Source: Pseudomonas laurentiana (GTDB lineage: Bacteria > Pseudomonadota > Gammaproteobacteria > Pseudomonadales > Pseudomonadaceae). From it: a stretch of 64,000 nt of DNA. Shown piece after piece: positions 26,341-36,077 of this stretch. Below the pieces are notes generated by a model. The model was not told where the DNA came from. It saw only the letters and a list, made by a program, of their open reading frames with translations, and searched no databases. A program made the position numbers and the translations under genes. Location: contig NZ_BMQU01000015.1 in the NCBI RefSeq assembly GCF_014648275.1, positions 62,001-126,000 of the forward strand, given 5' to 3'. The stretch's first letter is position 1. Every line of letters begins with the position of its first letter.

Positions 26341-27792
26341 TTACTCGCCAGGTGTGTGCATGCCCGCACGCTTGAGCAGTTGCCTGCAGCGTTCAGACAG
26401 GTGCAGTACGCGCAGGTGCTTGCCCGCATTGGCATAGCGTTCGCGCAGTGTTTTCAGCGCGGCGATTGCCGAGTAGTCGACGAAGCTCAGGTGGCGGCAA
26501 TCGAGCGTCACCTGGGCGGGGTCGTTGGCCGGGTCGAACTGGTTCAGGAATTGGGTGGTCGAGGCGAAGAACAGTGTGCCATGCAACTGGTAACGCTTGC
26601 TGCCGTCGGCTTCCAGATGACCGTCGGCGTAAAGCTCGCGGGCTTGCTGCCAGGCAAAGTTCAGTGCGGCAATGATGATCCCGCACAGCACGGCGGTGGC
26701 CAGGTCGGTGAACACCGTGATGACGGTCACCGAGATGATCACCAGTACGTCGTTCAAGGGCACCTTGTTGAACACCCGCAGCGAAGCCCAGGCGAAGGTC
26801 TGCTGCGAGACCACGAACATCACCCCGACCAGCGCAGCCAGGGGGATGCGTTCGATCAATGGCGAGAGAAACAGCACGAACAGCAGGATCATCACCCCAG
26901 CGATCACGCCCGATAGGCGACCACGGCCAGCGGAGCTGAGGTTGATCACCGTTTGGCCGATCATCGCGCAACCGCCCATGCCACCGAACAGCCCCGAAAC
27001 CATGTTGGCCGCACCCAGTGCGACACACTCACGATCCGGGTAACCGCGGGTTTCGGTAATCTCATCGGTCAGGTTCAGTGTCAGCAGGGTTTCCAGCAGG
27101 CCGATCAAGGCCATCAATATGGCATAGGGGGCGACGATGCCGAGGGTTTCAAGGTTCCAGGGTAGCTGGGGCAGTGCAAATACTGGCAGGCCTCCGGCGA
27201 TGTGGGCCATGTCGCCCAGGGTGCGGGTCGGCAGACCCAGCAGGTACACCGCAAGGCCGACACCCAGAATCGCAACCAGCGCCGGTGGCACTGCACGAGT
27301 GAGGCGTGGCAGCAGGTAGACGATGGCCATGGTCAGCGCGACCAGCCCCACCATCAGGTAGAGCGGTGTGCCGCTCAGCCAGGTCTCGTCACGTTTGAAG
27401 TGTTCCAGTTGGGCCAGGGCAATGATGATGGCCAGGCCATTGACGAACCCCAGCATGACCGAGTGCGGCACCATGCGCACCAGTTTGCCCAGCCGCAGCA
27501 GGCCGAAGGCGATCATGAGCAGCCCACCCAGCAGCACCGTGGCGAGCAGGTACTGCACGCCGTGCTGCACCACCAGTGCCACGATCACCACCGCCATCGA
27601 CCCGGCAGCGCCGGAAATCATCCCTGGCCGCCCACCGAACAGGGCGGTCAAGGTACAGATGATGAACGCACCGTATAACCCCATCAACGGGTTGAGGTGT
27701 GCGACCAGGGCGAAGGCGATGCATTCGGGCAGCAGGGCAAAGGACGTGGTGAGGCCGGCCAAGGCCTCGGCGCGCAGGCGAATGGGTTTCAT
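26341..27792 (-). CDS. SulP family anion transporter with STAS domain
   Basis: The 483-residue membrane protein has about ten or more helices (LAGLTTSFALLPECIAFALVAH; ISGAAGSMAVVIVALVVQHG) and a C-terminal STAS domain from about residue 395 with the conserved DYSAIAAL segment. SulP proteins carry sulfate, bicarbonate or other anions in the inner membrane; the ion is not clear here. The start at 27792 (MKPIRLRAEAL) is chosen over longer options because the family begins just before the first helix. It is a separate gene between the sulfhydrylase and fusA2. Confidence 0.87.
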   Translation of the reverse strand: MKPIRLRAEALAGLTTSFALLPECIAFALVAHLNPLMGLYGAFIICTLTALFGGRPGMISGAAGSMAVVIVALVVQHGVQYLLATVLLGGLLMIAFGLLRLGKLVRMVPHSVMLGFVNGLAIIIALAQLEHFKRDETWLSGTPLYLMVGLVALTMAIVYLLPRLTRAVPPALVAILGVGLAVYLLGLPTRTLGDMAHIAGGLPVFALPQLPWNLETLGIVAPYAILMALIGLLETLLTLNLTDEITETRGYPDRECVALGAANMVSGLFGGMGGCAMIGQTVINLSSAGRGRLSGVIAGVMILLFVLFLSPLIERIPLAALVGVMFVVSQQTFAWASLRVFNKVPLNDVLVIISVTVITVFTDLATAVLCGIIIAALNFAWQQARELYADGHLEADGSKRYQLHGTLFFASTTQFLNQFDPANDPAQVTLDCRHLSFVDYSAIAALKTLRERYANAGKHLRVLHLSERCRQLLKRAGMHTPGE

Positions 27793-27977
27793 GGGGTACC
27801 TGAAAAATACCGACCGGCGAAACCGGCCGTGGTCAAAGGTGCGTGCAAGAGGGGGGCGGATGTTACGCAATTGCCGGGATCACGGCCAGCCTGCCGGTTG
27901 GCCGTGTCGCCTGGATTGGCGCCTGCCGACAGCTCACGGCATTGCAAGCCAGGCAGTCGATCTGCGCAGGGCAGGGG

Positions 27978-30083
27978 CTAGCCCTGTTTCTTGATGATCA
28001 CATCGGCGATGCTTGCTGGCGCTTCCGAATAGCGAATGAACTCCATCGAGTAACTGGCCCGGCCCTGGGACATCGAGCGCATGTCGGTGGAGTAGCCGAA
28101 CATTTCCCCCAGTGGCACTTCGGCACGCACCACCTTGCCAGCCGGGGTGTCTTCCATGCCCTGGATCAGACCGCGCCGACGGTTGAGGTCGCCCATCACA
28201 TCACCCATGTATTCTTCCGGTGTGACCACTTCGACTTTCATCACCGGCTCCAGCAGCACGGCACCCCCTTTTTGTGAAAGTTGCTTGGTGGCCATCGACG
28301 CGGCGATCTTGAACGCCATCTCGTTGGAGTCGACGTCATGGTAAGAACCGTCGAACACCGCCGCTTTCAGACCGATCAGCGGGTAGCCGGCCAATACCCC
28401 GTTCTGCATCTGCTCTTCGATGCCTTTCTGGATGGCCGGGATGTACTCACGGGGAATCACCCCGCCGACCACTTCACTGGTGAATGCCAGGCCTTCCTTG
28501 CCCTCATCATTGGGTGAAAAGCGAATCCAGCAATGGCCGAACTGGCCGCGACCGCCCGACTGGCGGACGAACTTGCCTTCGATTTCGCAGGTGTTGCGGA
28601 TCTTCTCGCGGTAGGCCACTTGGGGTTTACCGATGTTGGCGTCGACGCCGAATTCGCGCTTCATGCGGTCGACGATGATGTCCAGGTGCAGCTCACCCAT
28701 GCCGGAAATGATGGTTTGTGCGGTTTCCTCGTCGGTCTTGACCCGGAACGAGGGGTCTTCCTGGGCCAGTTTGCTCAAGGCGATGCCCATTTTTTCCTGG
28801 TCGGCTTTGGTCTTGGGCTCCACGGCCACCGAGATCACCGGGTCAGGGAAATCCATGCGCTCAAGGATAATGGGCTTGTTTATGTCGCACAGGGTATCGC
28901 CGGTGGTGACATCCTTCATGCCGATCAGGGCGGCAATATCGCCGGCGCACACGGCCTTGATCTCGGCACGCTGGTTGGCGTGCATCTGTACCATACGGCC
29001 GACCCGCTCTTTCTTGCCCTTCACCGAGTTGAGTACCGCATCACCCGAGGACAATACCCCGGAGTAGACCCGGACGAAGGTCAGGGTACCCACGAATGGA
29101 TCAGTGGCAATCTTGAAGGCCAGGGCCGAGAAAGGCTCGTTGTCGTCGGCGTGACGCTCCAGGTGCTTGTCTTCGTGCTGTGGGTCGGTGCCGTTGATGG
29201 CCGGGATTTCCGAAGGGGCCGGCAGGTAGTCGATCACCGCATCGAGCATCAGCGGCACGCCCTTGTTCTTGAACGATGAACCGAGGATCGTCGGCACGAT
29301 TTCGTTGGCCAGGGTGCGCTGACGCAGTCCCGCCTTGATTTGCGCCGTATTCAGTTCGATACCGTCCAGGTACAGGCTCATCAGTTCGTCGTTGGCTTCG
29401 GCGGCGGCCTCGATCATATGGGCACGCCATTCCTCCGCCAGTGGCCGCAGCGCGTCGGGGATATCCTCTTCGCGGTAGCTGGTGCCCTGGTCATCGTCGC
29501 TCCAGTAGATCGCTTTCATCTTCACCAGGTCGATCTGCCCGACAAAGTGCTCTTCGGCACCGATAGCCAGTTGAATCGGCACCGGGTGGTGGCCCAGGCG
29601 CTGGTCAATCTGTTTGACCACCCGCAGGAAGTCGGCGCCCTGGCGGTCCATCTTGTTGATATAGGCCAGCCGTGGCACATGGTATTTATTGGCCTGGCGC
29701 CAGACGGTTTCAGACTGCGGCTCGACGCCATCGGCGCCGCTGAACACCACCACTGCGCCATCAAGTACGCGCAGCGAACGTTCTACCTCGATGGTGAAGT
29801 CAACGTGGCCGGGGGTGTCGATGATGTTGAACCGATACTTGTTCGGGAACTGCTTGGTCGAGCCTTGCCAGAAAGCCGTGGTGGCTGCCGAGGTGATGGT
29901 GATGCCGCGTTCCTGCTCCTGGGCCATCCAGTCCATGGTCGCGGCGCCGTCGTGCACCTCGCCCATTTTATAGTTGACCCCGGTGTAGAACAGGATGCGT
30001 TCGGTGGTGGTGGTCTTGCCGGCGTCTACGTGTGCAACGATGCCAATGTTGCGGTAGAGCTCAATGGGGGTGGTGCGCGCCAT
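27978..30083 (-). CDS. fusA2: Elongation factor G, second copy type
   Basis: The 701-residue translational GTPase has the P-loop AHVDAGKT, the switch segment [22 protein letters not shown] and NKMD, and domains II-V including the C-terminal [17 protein letters not shown]. It lies away from the str operon (rpsL-rpsG-fusA-tufA) and matches the stand-alone FusA2 of pseudomonads. Pseudomonas EF-G1A and EF-G1B are reported to share translocation and ribosome recycling. It precedes the tautomerase-fold gene downstream of it on the map but is transcribed after it; the gap is 91 bases. Confidence 0.92.
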   Translation of the reverse strand: MARTTPIELYRNIGIVAHVDAGKTTTTERILFYTGVNYKMGEVHDGAATMDWMAQEQERGITITSAATTAFWQGSTKQFPNKYRFNIIDTPGHVDFTIEVERSLRVLDGAVVVFSGADGVEPQSETVWRQANKYHVPRLAYINKMDRQGADFLRVVKQIDQRLGHHPVPIQLAIGAEEHFVGQIDLVKMKAIYWSDDDQGTSYREEDIPDALRPLAEEWRAHMIEAAAEANDELMSLYLDGIELNTAQIKAGLRQRTLANEIVPTILGSSFKNKGVPLMLDAVIDYLPAPSEIPAINGTDPQHEDKHLERHADDNEPFSALAFKIATDPFVGTLTFVRVYSGVLSSGDAVLNSVKGKKERVGRMVQMHANQRAEIKAVCAGDIAALIGMKDVTTGDTLCDINKPIILERMDFPDPVISVAVEPKTKADQEKMGIALSKLAQEDPSFRVKTDEETAQTIISGMGELHLDIIVDRMKREFGVDANIGKPQVAYREKIRNTCEIEGKFVRQSGGRGQFGHCWIRFSPNDEGKEGLAFTSEVVGGVIPREYIPAIQKGIEEQMQNGVLAGYPLIGLKAAVFDGSYHDVDSNEMAFKIAASMATKQLSQKGGAVLLEPVMKVEVVTPEEYMGDVMGDLNRRRGLIQGMEDTPAGKVVRAEVPLGEMFGYSTDMRSMSQGRASYSMEFIRYSEAPASIADVIIKKQG

Positions 30084-30174
30084 GATGGGTCACCTGTACG
30101 TGTGCGTGCTGGGTATTCCCAAAGTAGCAGAACAATCGACACCCGGCGGGCGCCACCCGGACGTACGGCGCCTG

Positions 30175-30564
30175 TTAGACCTCCACCGTGTAGTTCAGCC
30201 CCAGTTCGTCCCCTGGCAGCCCGCGGATTCCCCAGTTCAGCCGTGGCGTTTCAAACAGGGTAATTTCCACATCCTGGGCGCAGATGCCGGTGTGTTCGCC
30301 GATGTACTGGAACAACAGGCGAATCAGGTTTTTCTTTGCCTGTACCGAGCGGCCCTCGAACAGGCTGATTTCAATGATGGTGTAGTGCTGTGAGCGGTCG
30401 TCGGGGTAGATGAAATCCACGGGGTCCAGCGCAATGAAACGGTGGAATCGTTTCTCGATCGGGTACTCCAGCGCAGCCATCACTGCGGCATGAATCGCCT
30501 CCGACAGTCCTGTGCGGTGGCGCTCCAGCGTCGAGCGCAGGCCATAGATTTTTACTTGTGCCAT
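30175..30564 (-). CDS. Tautomerase-fold protein without N-terminal proline
   Basis: The 129-residue protein resembles the Tautomerase_2 family: short strand MAQVKIYGLRSTL, helix, then YTIIEISLFEGRSVQAKKNLIRLLFQYI. Active tautomerases use Pro1, freed after removal of Met, as catalytic base. Here the residue after Met is Ala, so classical tautomerase chemistry is doubtful. The start at 30564 follows the shared family beginning; a longer frame starts at 30636 with no support. It lies 91 bases ahead of fusA2 and after a small unknown gene, all on the minus strand. Confidence 0.75.
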   Translation of the reverse strand: MAQVKIYGLRSTLERHRTGLSEAIHAAVMAALEYPIEKRFHRFIALDPVDFIYPDDRSQHYTIIEISLFEGRSVQAKKNLIRLLFQYIGEHTGICAQDVEITLFETPRLNWGIRGLPGDELGLNYTVEV

Positions 30565-30593
30565 GGGCAGTCCATCCTTGGGCGCGTGGGGTT

Positions 30594-31013
30594 TCAGGTT
30601 GCTGTACTGGTTGCAATGTAACGGCCTTGTTGCCACTGCGTATAGCGCTCGTCCAGGCGCGGTTTCAGCCGGTCGAAGTTATCCCAGCTGTCGGCCACGC
30701 GACAGGGGCTATCAGCCGTCGTTGCCAGCAGTTCCAGGCAATCGGAGGCAAACGGGCCGTTCTCGATGGCCAGGTAGTGGGCGACGAAGGCATTGCCTTG
30801 GCGGTTGAGGTCTTCGGCGTTGAGCGTGCCCTCGCAGCACTGGCGAAAGAACAGGCCGGGTGTGATGGTACGCTCTACCAGCGAATTGATCTCGAAGTCG
30901 AAGTCTGCCTGAAAGTTACGGCTGGTCAGGGACTGTTGCACGGCCCAGGCGACGAACAAGGCGGTCTGGGCCAGCGTGCCAAGGGATTGCAAGGAGGCGT
31001 CATCGTACGTCAT
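30594..31013 (-). CDS. Conserved-looking protein of unknown function
   Basis: The 139-residue protein starts MTYDDASLQSLGTLAQTALFVAWAVQQSL and has no signal peptide, no clear membrane helix and no motif I can name. It has two cysteines side by side (FFRQCCEG) and one each in DCLEL and PCRVADS. The start at 31013 is taken because AAGGATGA lies 5-7 bases ahead; an ATG at 31022 is too close to that site. It is 29 bases upstream of the tautomerase-fold gene and probably cotranscribed with it and possibly with fusA2. Confidence 0.65.
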   Translation of the reverse strand: MTYDDASLQSLGTLAQTALFVAWAVQQSLTSRNFQADFDFEINSLVERTITPGLFFRQCCEGTLNAEDLNRQGNAFVAHYLAIENGPFASDCLELLATTADSPCRVADSWDNFDRLKPRLDERYTQWQQGRYIATSTAT

Positions 31014-31240
31014 GGGGCTCATCCTTTTTTAGCGTCATTATTCTTCCCGGGCAGCTAGCCTACACTACATCGTTGTCTGCCCGTAGCCAGGGGCGTGCAT
31101 TCCAGCCGTGGGCACGCCAGCAGCGCACGCATGGCACCTGTCGATGAGGTGTTCTGATCCGTAGTAATCGGCCGAACCTGAATCTGTAACCCAGTACACC
31201 CAAACGCCATAGTAGCGGCCTCCCTGATGAGGTCCGAGCC

Positions 31241-32923
31241 ATGTATCACTATGACGAGTATGACCGTGCGCTGGTGTTTGAGCGCGTGGCGCAGTTCCGT
31301 GACCAGGTGCAGCGCTTTATGGGTGGCGAACTCAGTGATGAGGAGTTTTTGCCGCTTCGCTTGCAAAATGGTCTTTACCTGCAGAAGCATGCCTACATGC
31401 TGCGGGTGGCGATTCCCTACGGCACCCTGAGCGCCACGCAGATGCGCACGTTGGCGCGTATCGCCAACGATTACGACCGTGGCTACGGCCATTTCACCAC
31501 TCGCCAGAACATTCAATTCAATTGGATCGCGCTGGAGCAGGTGCCGGATATCCTCCAGCGCCTGGCAGAGGTCGATATGCACGCGATCCAGACCTCCGGC
31601 AACTGTGTCCGCAACATCACCACCGAGGCCTTTGCCGGCGTGGCGGCTGATGAGTTGCTTGACCCGCGACCATTGGCCGAGATCCTGCGTCAGTGGTCGA
31701 CCATCAACCCGGAATTCCTGTTTCTGCCGCGCAAGTTCAAGATTGCCATCTGCTCGGCAGCGCAGGACCGTGCGGCAATCATGATGCATGACATCGGCCT
31801 GTACCTTTACCGTGATGAGCAGGGCGAGATGTGCTTGCGGGTGATCGTCGGCGGTGGGCTGGGGCGCACACCGATCCTGGGCCTGCAGATTCGCGATGGT
31901 TTGCCATGGCAGCATTTGCTGTCATACGTTGAAGCAATTCTTCGGGTGTACAACCGCCATGGGCGGCGCGACAACAAGTACAAGGCGCGTATCAAGATTC
32001 TGGTCAAGGCGCTGGGTATCGAAGCCTTTGCCCGTGAAGTGGAGCAGGAGTGGCAGCACATCAAGGATGGCCCGGCTCAACTCACCGCCGAGGAGTTCCA
32101 GCGGGTGGCTGCGGGTTTTGCTGCTCCGGCCTACCAGCGCCTCGACGATGCCGACCTTGAGTTTGGTACCCAGCTTTCGCTGAATCCGGCCTTTGCGCGC
32201 TGGGCCTCGCGCAGTGTGCAACCGCACAAGGTGCCGGGGTACGCCAGCGTGGTGCTGTCGACCAAGCCCGGCCTGGCATCACCACCGGGCGACCTGACGG
32301 CGGCTCAGATGCAGGCCGTGGCGGACTGGTCCGAGCAGTTCGGTTTTGCCGAGATTCGCGTGGCCCACGAGCAGAACCTGATCCTGCCGGACGTGCGCAA
32401 GGCTGACCTGCATGCGCTCTGGCAACTGGCCTGTGAGCAGGGCCTGGGCACAGCCAACAGCGGTTTGCTGACCGACATCATTGCCTGTCCGGGCGGCGAT
32501 TTTTGCGCGCTGGCCAATGCGACCTCGATTCCGATTGCCCAGGCCATTCAAGCGCGATTCGACGATCTGGACTACCTGCATGACCTGGGTGAAATCAGCC
32601 TGAACATTTCTGGCTGCATCAATGCCTGTGGCCATCACCACATCGGTAATATCGGCATTCTGGGCGTCGACAAGAACGGCAGTGAGTGGTACCAGATCAC
32701 GCTGGGTGGTGCGCAGGGCAAGGACAGCCAGTTGGGCAAGGTGATCGGGCCGTCCTTCAGTGCGGCGCAAATACCTGGTGTCATCGAGCGGATCATTGCC
32801 ACCTACTGCGCCTACCGCGAACTGGACGAACCGTTTCTGGAGACCCTGCACCGTGTCGGGCTTGAACCGTTCAAGGAACGGGTCTACGCCGTTCACGAGG
32901 AGGCCCCGACATGCGCAATGTAA
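31241..32923 (+). CDS. cysI: Siroheme sulfite/nitrite reductase
   Basis: The 560-residue hemoprotein has the two-fold nitrite/sulfite reductase layout: YGHFTTRQNIQFNWIAL and TSGNCVRNITTEAFAG in the first half, and the four 4Fe-4S/siroheme cysteines at 416, 422, 459 and 463 (CPGGDFC and CINAC). It reduces sulfite (or nitrite) to sulfide (or ammonia) with six electrons in the cytoplasm. Pairing with the DUF934 gene, which overlaps its end by 13 bases, is the usual arrangement of the assimilatory sulfite reductase in pseudomonads, so cysI is preferred. GAGG lies before the ATG. Confidence 0.88.
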   Translation: MYHYDEYDRALVFERVAQFRDQVQRFMGGELSDEEFLPLRLQNGLYLQKHAYMLRVAIPYGTLSATQMRTLARIANDYDRGYGHFTTRQNIQFNWIALEQVPDILQRLAEVDMHAIQTSGNCVRNITTEAFAGVAADELLDPRPLAEILRQWSTINPEFLFLPRKFKIAICSAAQDRAAIMMHDIGLYLYRDEQGEMCLRVIVGGGLGRTPILGLQIRDGLPWQHLLSYVEAILRVYNRHGRRDNKYKARIKILVKALGIEAFAREVEQEWQHIKDGPAQLTAEEFQRVAAGFAAPAYQRLDDADLEFGTQLSLNPAFARWASRSVQPHKVPGYASVVLSTKPGLASPPGDLTAAQMQAVADWSEQFGFAEIRVAHEQNLILPDVRKADLHALWQLACEQGLGTANSGLLTDIIACPGGDFCALANATSIPIAQAIQARFDDLDYLHDLGEISLNISGCINACGHHHIGNIGILGVDKNGSEWYQITLGGAQGKDSQLGKVIGPSFSAAQIPGVIERIIATYCAYRELDEPFLETLHRVGLEPFKERVYAVHEEAPTCAM

Positions 32924-33393
32924 TCGCCTTGCAGGGCGGGCGGGCGCAGTGGCAGCAGGCGGATGCCTGGACGTTGGTTCGTGAACCGGGTGAGCCCATG
33001 CCTGCGGGACCGCTAATCGTGCCGCTGGCTTGCTGGATCGCGCAGCCAAGCCATGAGCACGGCCTGTGGCTCGGTCCCGACGACGATGCCGAGCCGCTGC
33101 GGCCCTGGTTGGCGAGCGTGCCGTTGATTGCCGTCGACTTCCCCAGTTTTCGTGACGGTCGCGGTTACAGCCAGGCGTACCTGTTACGCACCCGCTTGGG
33201 CTGGGCCGGCGAGTTACGCGCCATCGGCGACGTGTTGCGCGACCAGCTTGGGCACATGCGCCAGTGTGGTTTCGACAGCTTTGCCGTGCGCGAGGACAAG
33301 TCCGTTGAGGATGCGTTGAAAGGCCTGGGCGGCGTGAGTGTGCTGTACGGACGTTCGGTCATCGAACCCCGACCCTTGTTCAGGCGTCGCTAG
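32911..33393 (+). CDS. DUF934 family protein, sulfite-reduction partner
   Basis: The 160-residue protein belongs to DUF934: the C-terminal half reads VDFPSFRDGRGYSQAYLLR, then RQCGFDSFAVREDKSVEDAL. Its gene overlaps the cysI end by 13 bases, so translation is coupled. DUF934 proteins accompany CysI in many proteobacteria and are thought to help sulfite reduction, but the activity is not established. No signal peptide or membrane segment is seen. Confidence 0.83.
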   Translation: MRNVIALQGGRAQWQQADAWTLVREPGEPMPAGPLIVPLACWIAQPSHEHGLWLGPDDDAEPLRPWLASVPLIAVDFPSFRDGRGYSQAYLLRTRLGWAGELRAIGDVLRDQLGHMRQCGFDSFAVREDKSVEDALKGLGGVSVLYGRSVIEPRPLFRRR

Positions 33394-33417
33394 CGGCGAG
33401 CAGGTGCTGCTGGGGGA

Positions 33418-33762
33418 TCAGGTGGCACGAAACTGCCAGACAATTTCTACCACGCGCACCGCCAATAGCATGTAGACCACGCACAGGATGATCTGCAGGA
33501 GCAGCGGGTGGCGGGCCTTGGCCAGCTTGCGCAGGCCGTCGGCCATGTTCAGCAGCATCAGAAACACCGCCAGCGCGATCAGCCCGACACCGGCCATGTG
33601 GGCTGTGAACAGGCCGAAAAACACCCTGCCGTCACCCGTGAGTGTGCTACTGCCAGCCGCCAGTAGCAGCGAACACATGAGGAAGTTGCGCAGGTTGTCG
33701 AAGACGTCCTTGTTCAGCCCATTGTCCAGCAGACGGCAGATGTGGCGCAGCAGTTCAGCCAT
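33418..33762 (-). CDS. Small inner-membrane protein, function unknown
   Basis: The 114-residue protein has an amphipathic start (MAELLRHICRLLDNGLNKDVFDNLRNF) and about three hydrophobic segments, around residues 28-40 (LMCSLLLAAGSST), 50-70 (FTAHMAGVGLIALAVFLMLL) and 85-105 (LLLQIILCVVYMLLAVRVV). I do not recognise the family. It is convergent with the cysI-DUF934 pair and lies 55 bases after the Pit start-side gene end, on the same strand. GGAG precedes its ATG. Confidence 0.65.
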   Translation of the reverse strand: MAELLRHICRLLDNGLNKDVFDNLRNFLMCSLLLAAGSSTLTGDGRVFFGLFTAHMAGVGLIALAVFLMLLNMADGLRKLAKARHPLLLQIILCVVYMLLAVRVVEIVWQFRAT

Positions 33763-33817
33763 AGTAAGGCTCCGCGAGGTGGCGACGGTGCCTTGAGTAT
33801 GGCTGCTGCTTGCCGTT

Positions 33818-35416
33818 TCAGAACACCTGCCGCAGTAACCAGTACAGACTGCCCGACAACAGGATCGCCGCCGGCAGGGTCAGCACCCAGGCCATCAGCA
33901 GGTTGACGATGGTCCGAACCTGCAGGCCCGAGCCATTGGCGGTCATGGTGCCGGCCACCCCGGAAGACAGCACATGGGTGGTCGAGACGGGCAAGCCATA
34001 CATGTCTGCAGCGCCAATGGTGAACATCGCCACCAGCTCCGCACTGGCGCCCTGGGCGTAGGTCAGGTGGGTCTTGCCGATCTTTTCGCCAACGGTGACC
34101 ACGATTCGTCGCCAGCCCACCATGGTGCCCAGCCCGAGGGCGATGGCCACGGCCACCTTCACCCACAGGGGAATGTAGTGCGTGGCGTCGTCGATCTGCC
34201 GTTTGAAGTCCTGCAGGGTGGCTTGGGTCGCCGGATCAAAGTGAAGCCGCTTCTGCTTGTCCATCAGGCGAATGGCTTCGCTGGTCAGGTACATGTCGTT
34301 GCGCACATTGGCCATGGCTTCGGCCGGCACGCCGGCGAAGGAGCCATAACCCTCGACCTCGCGGCCAATCAGGCCCGCCAGAGCCGCCAGGGCCGGCAGC
34401 AGATCGGCACTCGCGTGCTGACTGCGGATGAAGGCGGTCAGGGTTTGTCGCGGATCGTTGGGCGCCGGTTCTGGCGCCGTGCGCACCAGCGCCTGTTGGG
34501 TGGCCTCGGCCACGCGGGCGAATTGCACCGATTGTTCTGCGGGCATGGTGCGGTTCAGTGCATAGGCCATCGGCAGGGTCCCGACCAGAATCAGCATGAT
34601 CAGCCCCATGCCTTTTTGCCCGTCGTTGGAGCCATGGGCGAAGGACACCCCGGTACAGGTCAGGATCAGCATCCCGCGAATCCACCAAGGCGGTGGTGCG
34701 CTGCCGACGGGGGCCTGGTACAGCGCCTTGCGCTTGACCAGCAGGCGCAAGGTCAGCAGCAACAAGGCCGCGCAGACAAAACCGACCACCGGTGACAGCA
34801 GCAACGAGTAGCCCACCTTGCTGGCCTGGGTCCAGTCTACGCCACTGGTGCCGTCTCGACCGTGCATCAGGGCATTGGCCACGCCGACGCCGATGATGGA
34901 GCCGATCAAGGTGTGTGACGATGAGGCCGGCAGCCCCAGCCACCAGGTGCCCAGGTTCCAGACAATGGCCGATAGCAACAGTGCGAAGACCATGGAGAAT
35001 CCGGCCGATGAGCCGACCTGCAGGATCAGCTCAACCGGCAGCAATGCGACGATACCAAAGGCGACTGCGCCACTGGAGAACAGCACCCCGAGGAAGTTCC
35101 AGCAGCCCGACCAGACCACGGCGAACGAGGCGGGAAGCGAATGGGTATAGATGACCGTGGCTACCGCGTTGGCAGTATCGTGGAAACCATTGACGAACTC
35201 GAACCCCAGGGCAATGACCAAGGCCACGCCCAGCAGGACGAAGGGCGTCCAGGTGGTGATCACCGTACCGCTGGCACTGACATCGCGGAACAGGCTCCAG
35301 GCGGTGTATACCAGCCCGGCCAGTAACAATGAAAAAAACAGGGTAAGTGTGGCGCGGCTGGGGGTTTGGCTAACGCTTGAAAGTGGGGAGCGTGTCGCCA
35401 GTGTCGAGGTGGTCAT
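33818..35416 (-). CDS. Inorganic phosphate transporter, Pit family
   Basis: The protein of about 532 residues has the Pit repeat signatures GFEFVNGFHDTANAVATVIY (first half) and FAHGSNDGQKGMG (second half), with ASSSHTLIGSIIG and PVSTTHVLSSGVAG in the two symmetric parts. It is a low-affinity proton-driven phosphate (metal-phosphate) carrier in the inner membrane. A central hydrophilic loop of about 100 residues with helix content separates the two halves. The start at 35416 (MTTSTLATR) is uncertain, since neither it nor 35473 has a clear ribosome binding site. Confidence 0.88.
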   Translation of the reverse strand: MTTSTLATRSPLSSVSQTPSRATLTLFFSLLLAGLVYTAWSLFRDVSASGTVITTWTPFVLLGVALVIALGFEFVNGFHDTANAVATVIYTHSLPASFAVVWSGCWNFLGVLFSSGAVAFGIVALLPVELILQVGSSAGFSMVFALLLSAIVWNLGTWWLGLPASSSHTLIGSIIGVGVANALMHGRDGTSGVDWTQASKVGYSLLLSPVVGFVCAALLLLTLRLLVKRKALYQAPVGSAPPPWWIRGMLILTCTGVSFAHGSNDGQKGMGLIMLILVGTLPMAYALNRTMPAEQSVQFARVAEATQQALVRTAPEPAPNDPRQTLTAFIRSQHASADLLPALAALAGLIGREVEGYGSFAGVPAEAMANVRNDMYLTSEAIRLMDKQKRLHFDPATQATLQDFKRQIDDATHYIPLWVKVAVAIALGLGTMVGWRRIVVTVGEKIGKTHLTYAQGASAELVAMFTIGAADMYGLPVSTTHVLSSGVAGTMTANGSGLQVRTIVNLLMAWVLTLPAAILLSGSLYWLLRQVF

Positions 35417-35495
35417 GAGGATGGGGTCCGGGTAACGAGTGCCTTGAAGGAACAAGCCTTGCGTGACCAGCATAGAAACAAATAGTCACTGCGAT

Positions 35496-35509
35496 CTGAT
35501 CTTGATCAA
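35496..35509. promoter_or_regulatory. Candidate ANR/FNR box
   Basis: CTGATCTTGATCAA fits the ANR/FNR consensus TTGAT-N4-ATCAA at nine of ten specified positions. It lies between the divergent Pit transporter and GNAT genes and could link either one to oxygen supply. Such short matches also occur by chance. Confidence 0.35.
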
Positions 35510-35595
35510 GTAAACCTTGAAGTGTGTGGGTTTTACTGACCAGCGTTGTACTGTTCCCACCTTCGCGTCGTCGCTGCTACCGTGTTGATCCCTTT

Positions 35596-35616
35596 ACCGG
35601 CAAGGCCGGTTTTTTT
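35596..35616 (+). terminator. Hairpin with T-run just before GNAT gene
   Basis: ACCGGC-AAG-GCCGGT followed by seven T forms a short rho-independent terminator 15 bases ahead of the GNAT start. No plus-strand gene ends within 2 kb upstream, so it either attenuates the GNAT leader or ends a small RNA. Confidence 0.6.
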
Positions 35617-35630
35617 CGGCTGATCGTTCA

Positions 35631-36077
35631 ATGACCCTGCAACTGATTCGTGCCACTGACCTGCATCTGCCGTTTGCTCGCGCGTTGACGTGCCGCAACA
35701 TGCTGCCGTACTACCGAGAGTACGACCTGCTCTGGATGGACGAAGCGTTTGATCAGGCCTGGACCTGGCGTGAACAATGGCTGATCGTCGACGGTGAGCA
35801 GCTATTGGGCTTCTGCAGCCTGAGCCAGGACGCCCGGGCGTTGTTCATTCGCGAGCTGCAGGTGACGGAAAGCGCCCGGGGGCAGGGCGTCGGTTCCTGG
35901 GCATTGGAGCAGTTGGCCGCCTGGGCCGCAGCGCGGCGCCTGCCGTTGTTGCGCCTGACCGTGTTCAAGAGCAACCCGGCGCAGGGCTTGTACCGACGCC
36001 GGGGCTTTGAAGCGGTGGGGGAGGATGATTGCTTTGTACGCATGCAGCGCGTTATTGCACGGCCGCCACCTGGTTGA
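35631..36077 (+). CDS. GNAT family N-acetyltransferase
   Basis: The 148-residue protein has the acetyl-CoA motif VTESARGQGVGSWALEQLAAW, where Arg-Gly-Gln-Gly-Val-Gly is the pyrophosphate loop, and a C-terminal YRRRGFEAVGEDDCFVRM. It transfers an acetyl group to an amine; the target is unknown. Its last 26 bases overlap the end of the convergent algG-like gene. It occupies the place beside the exopolysaccharide operon where algA stands in classical alginate clusters, but has no relation to AlgA. Confidence 0.82.
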   Translation: MTLQLIRATDLHLPFARALTCRNMLPYYREYDLLWMDEAFDQAWTWREQWLIVDGEQLLGFCSLSQDARALFIRELQVTESARGQGVGSWALEQLAAWAAARRLPLLRLTVFKSNPAQGLYRRRGFEAVGEDDCFVRMQRVIARPPPG

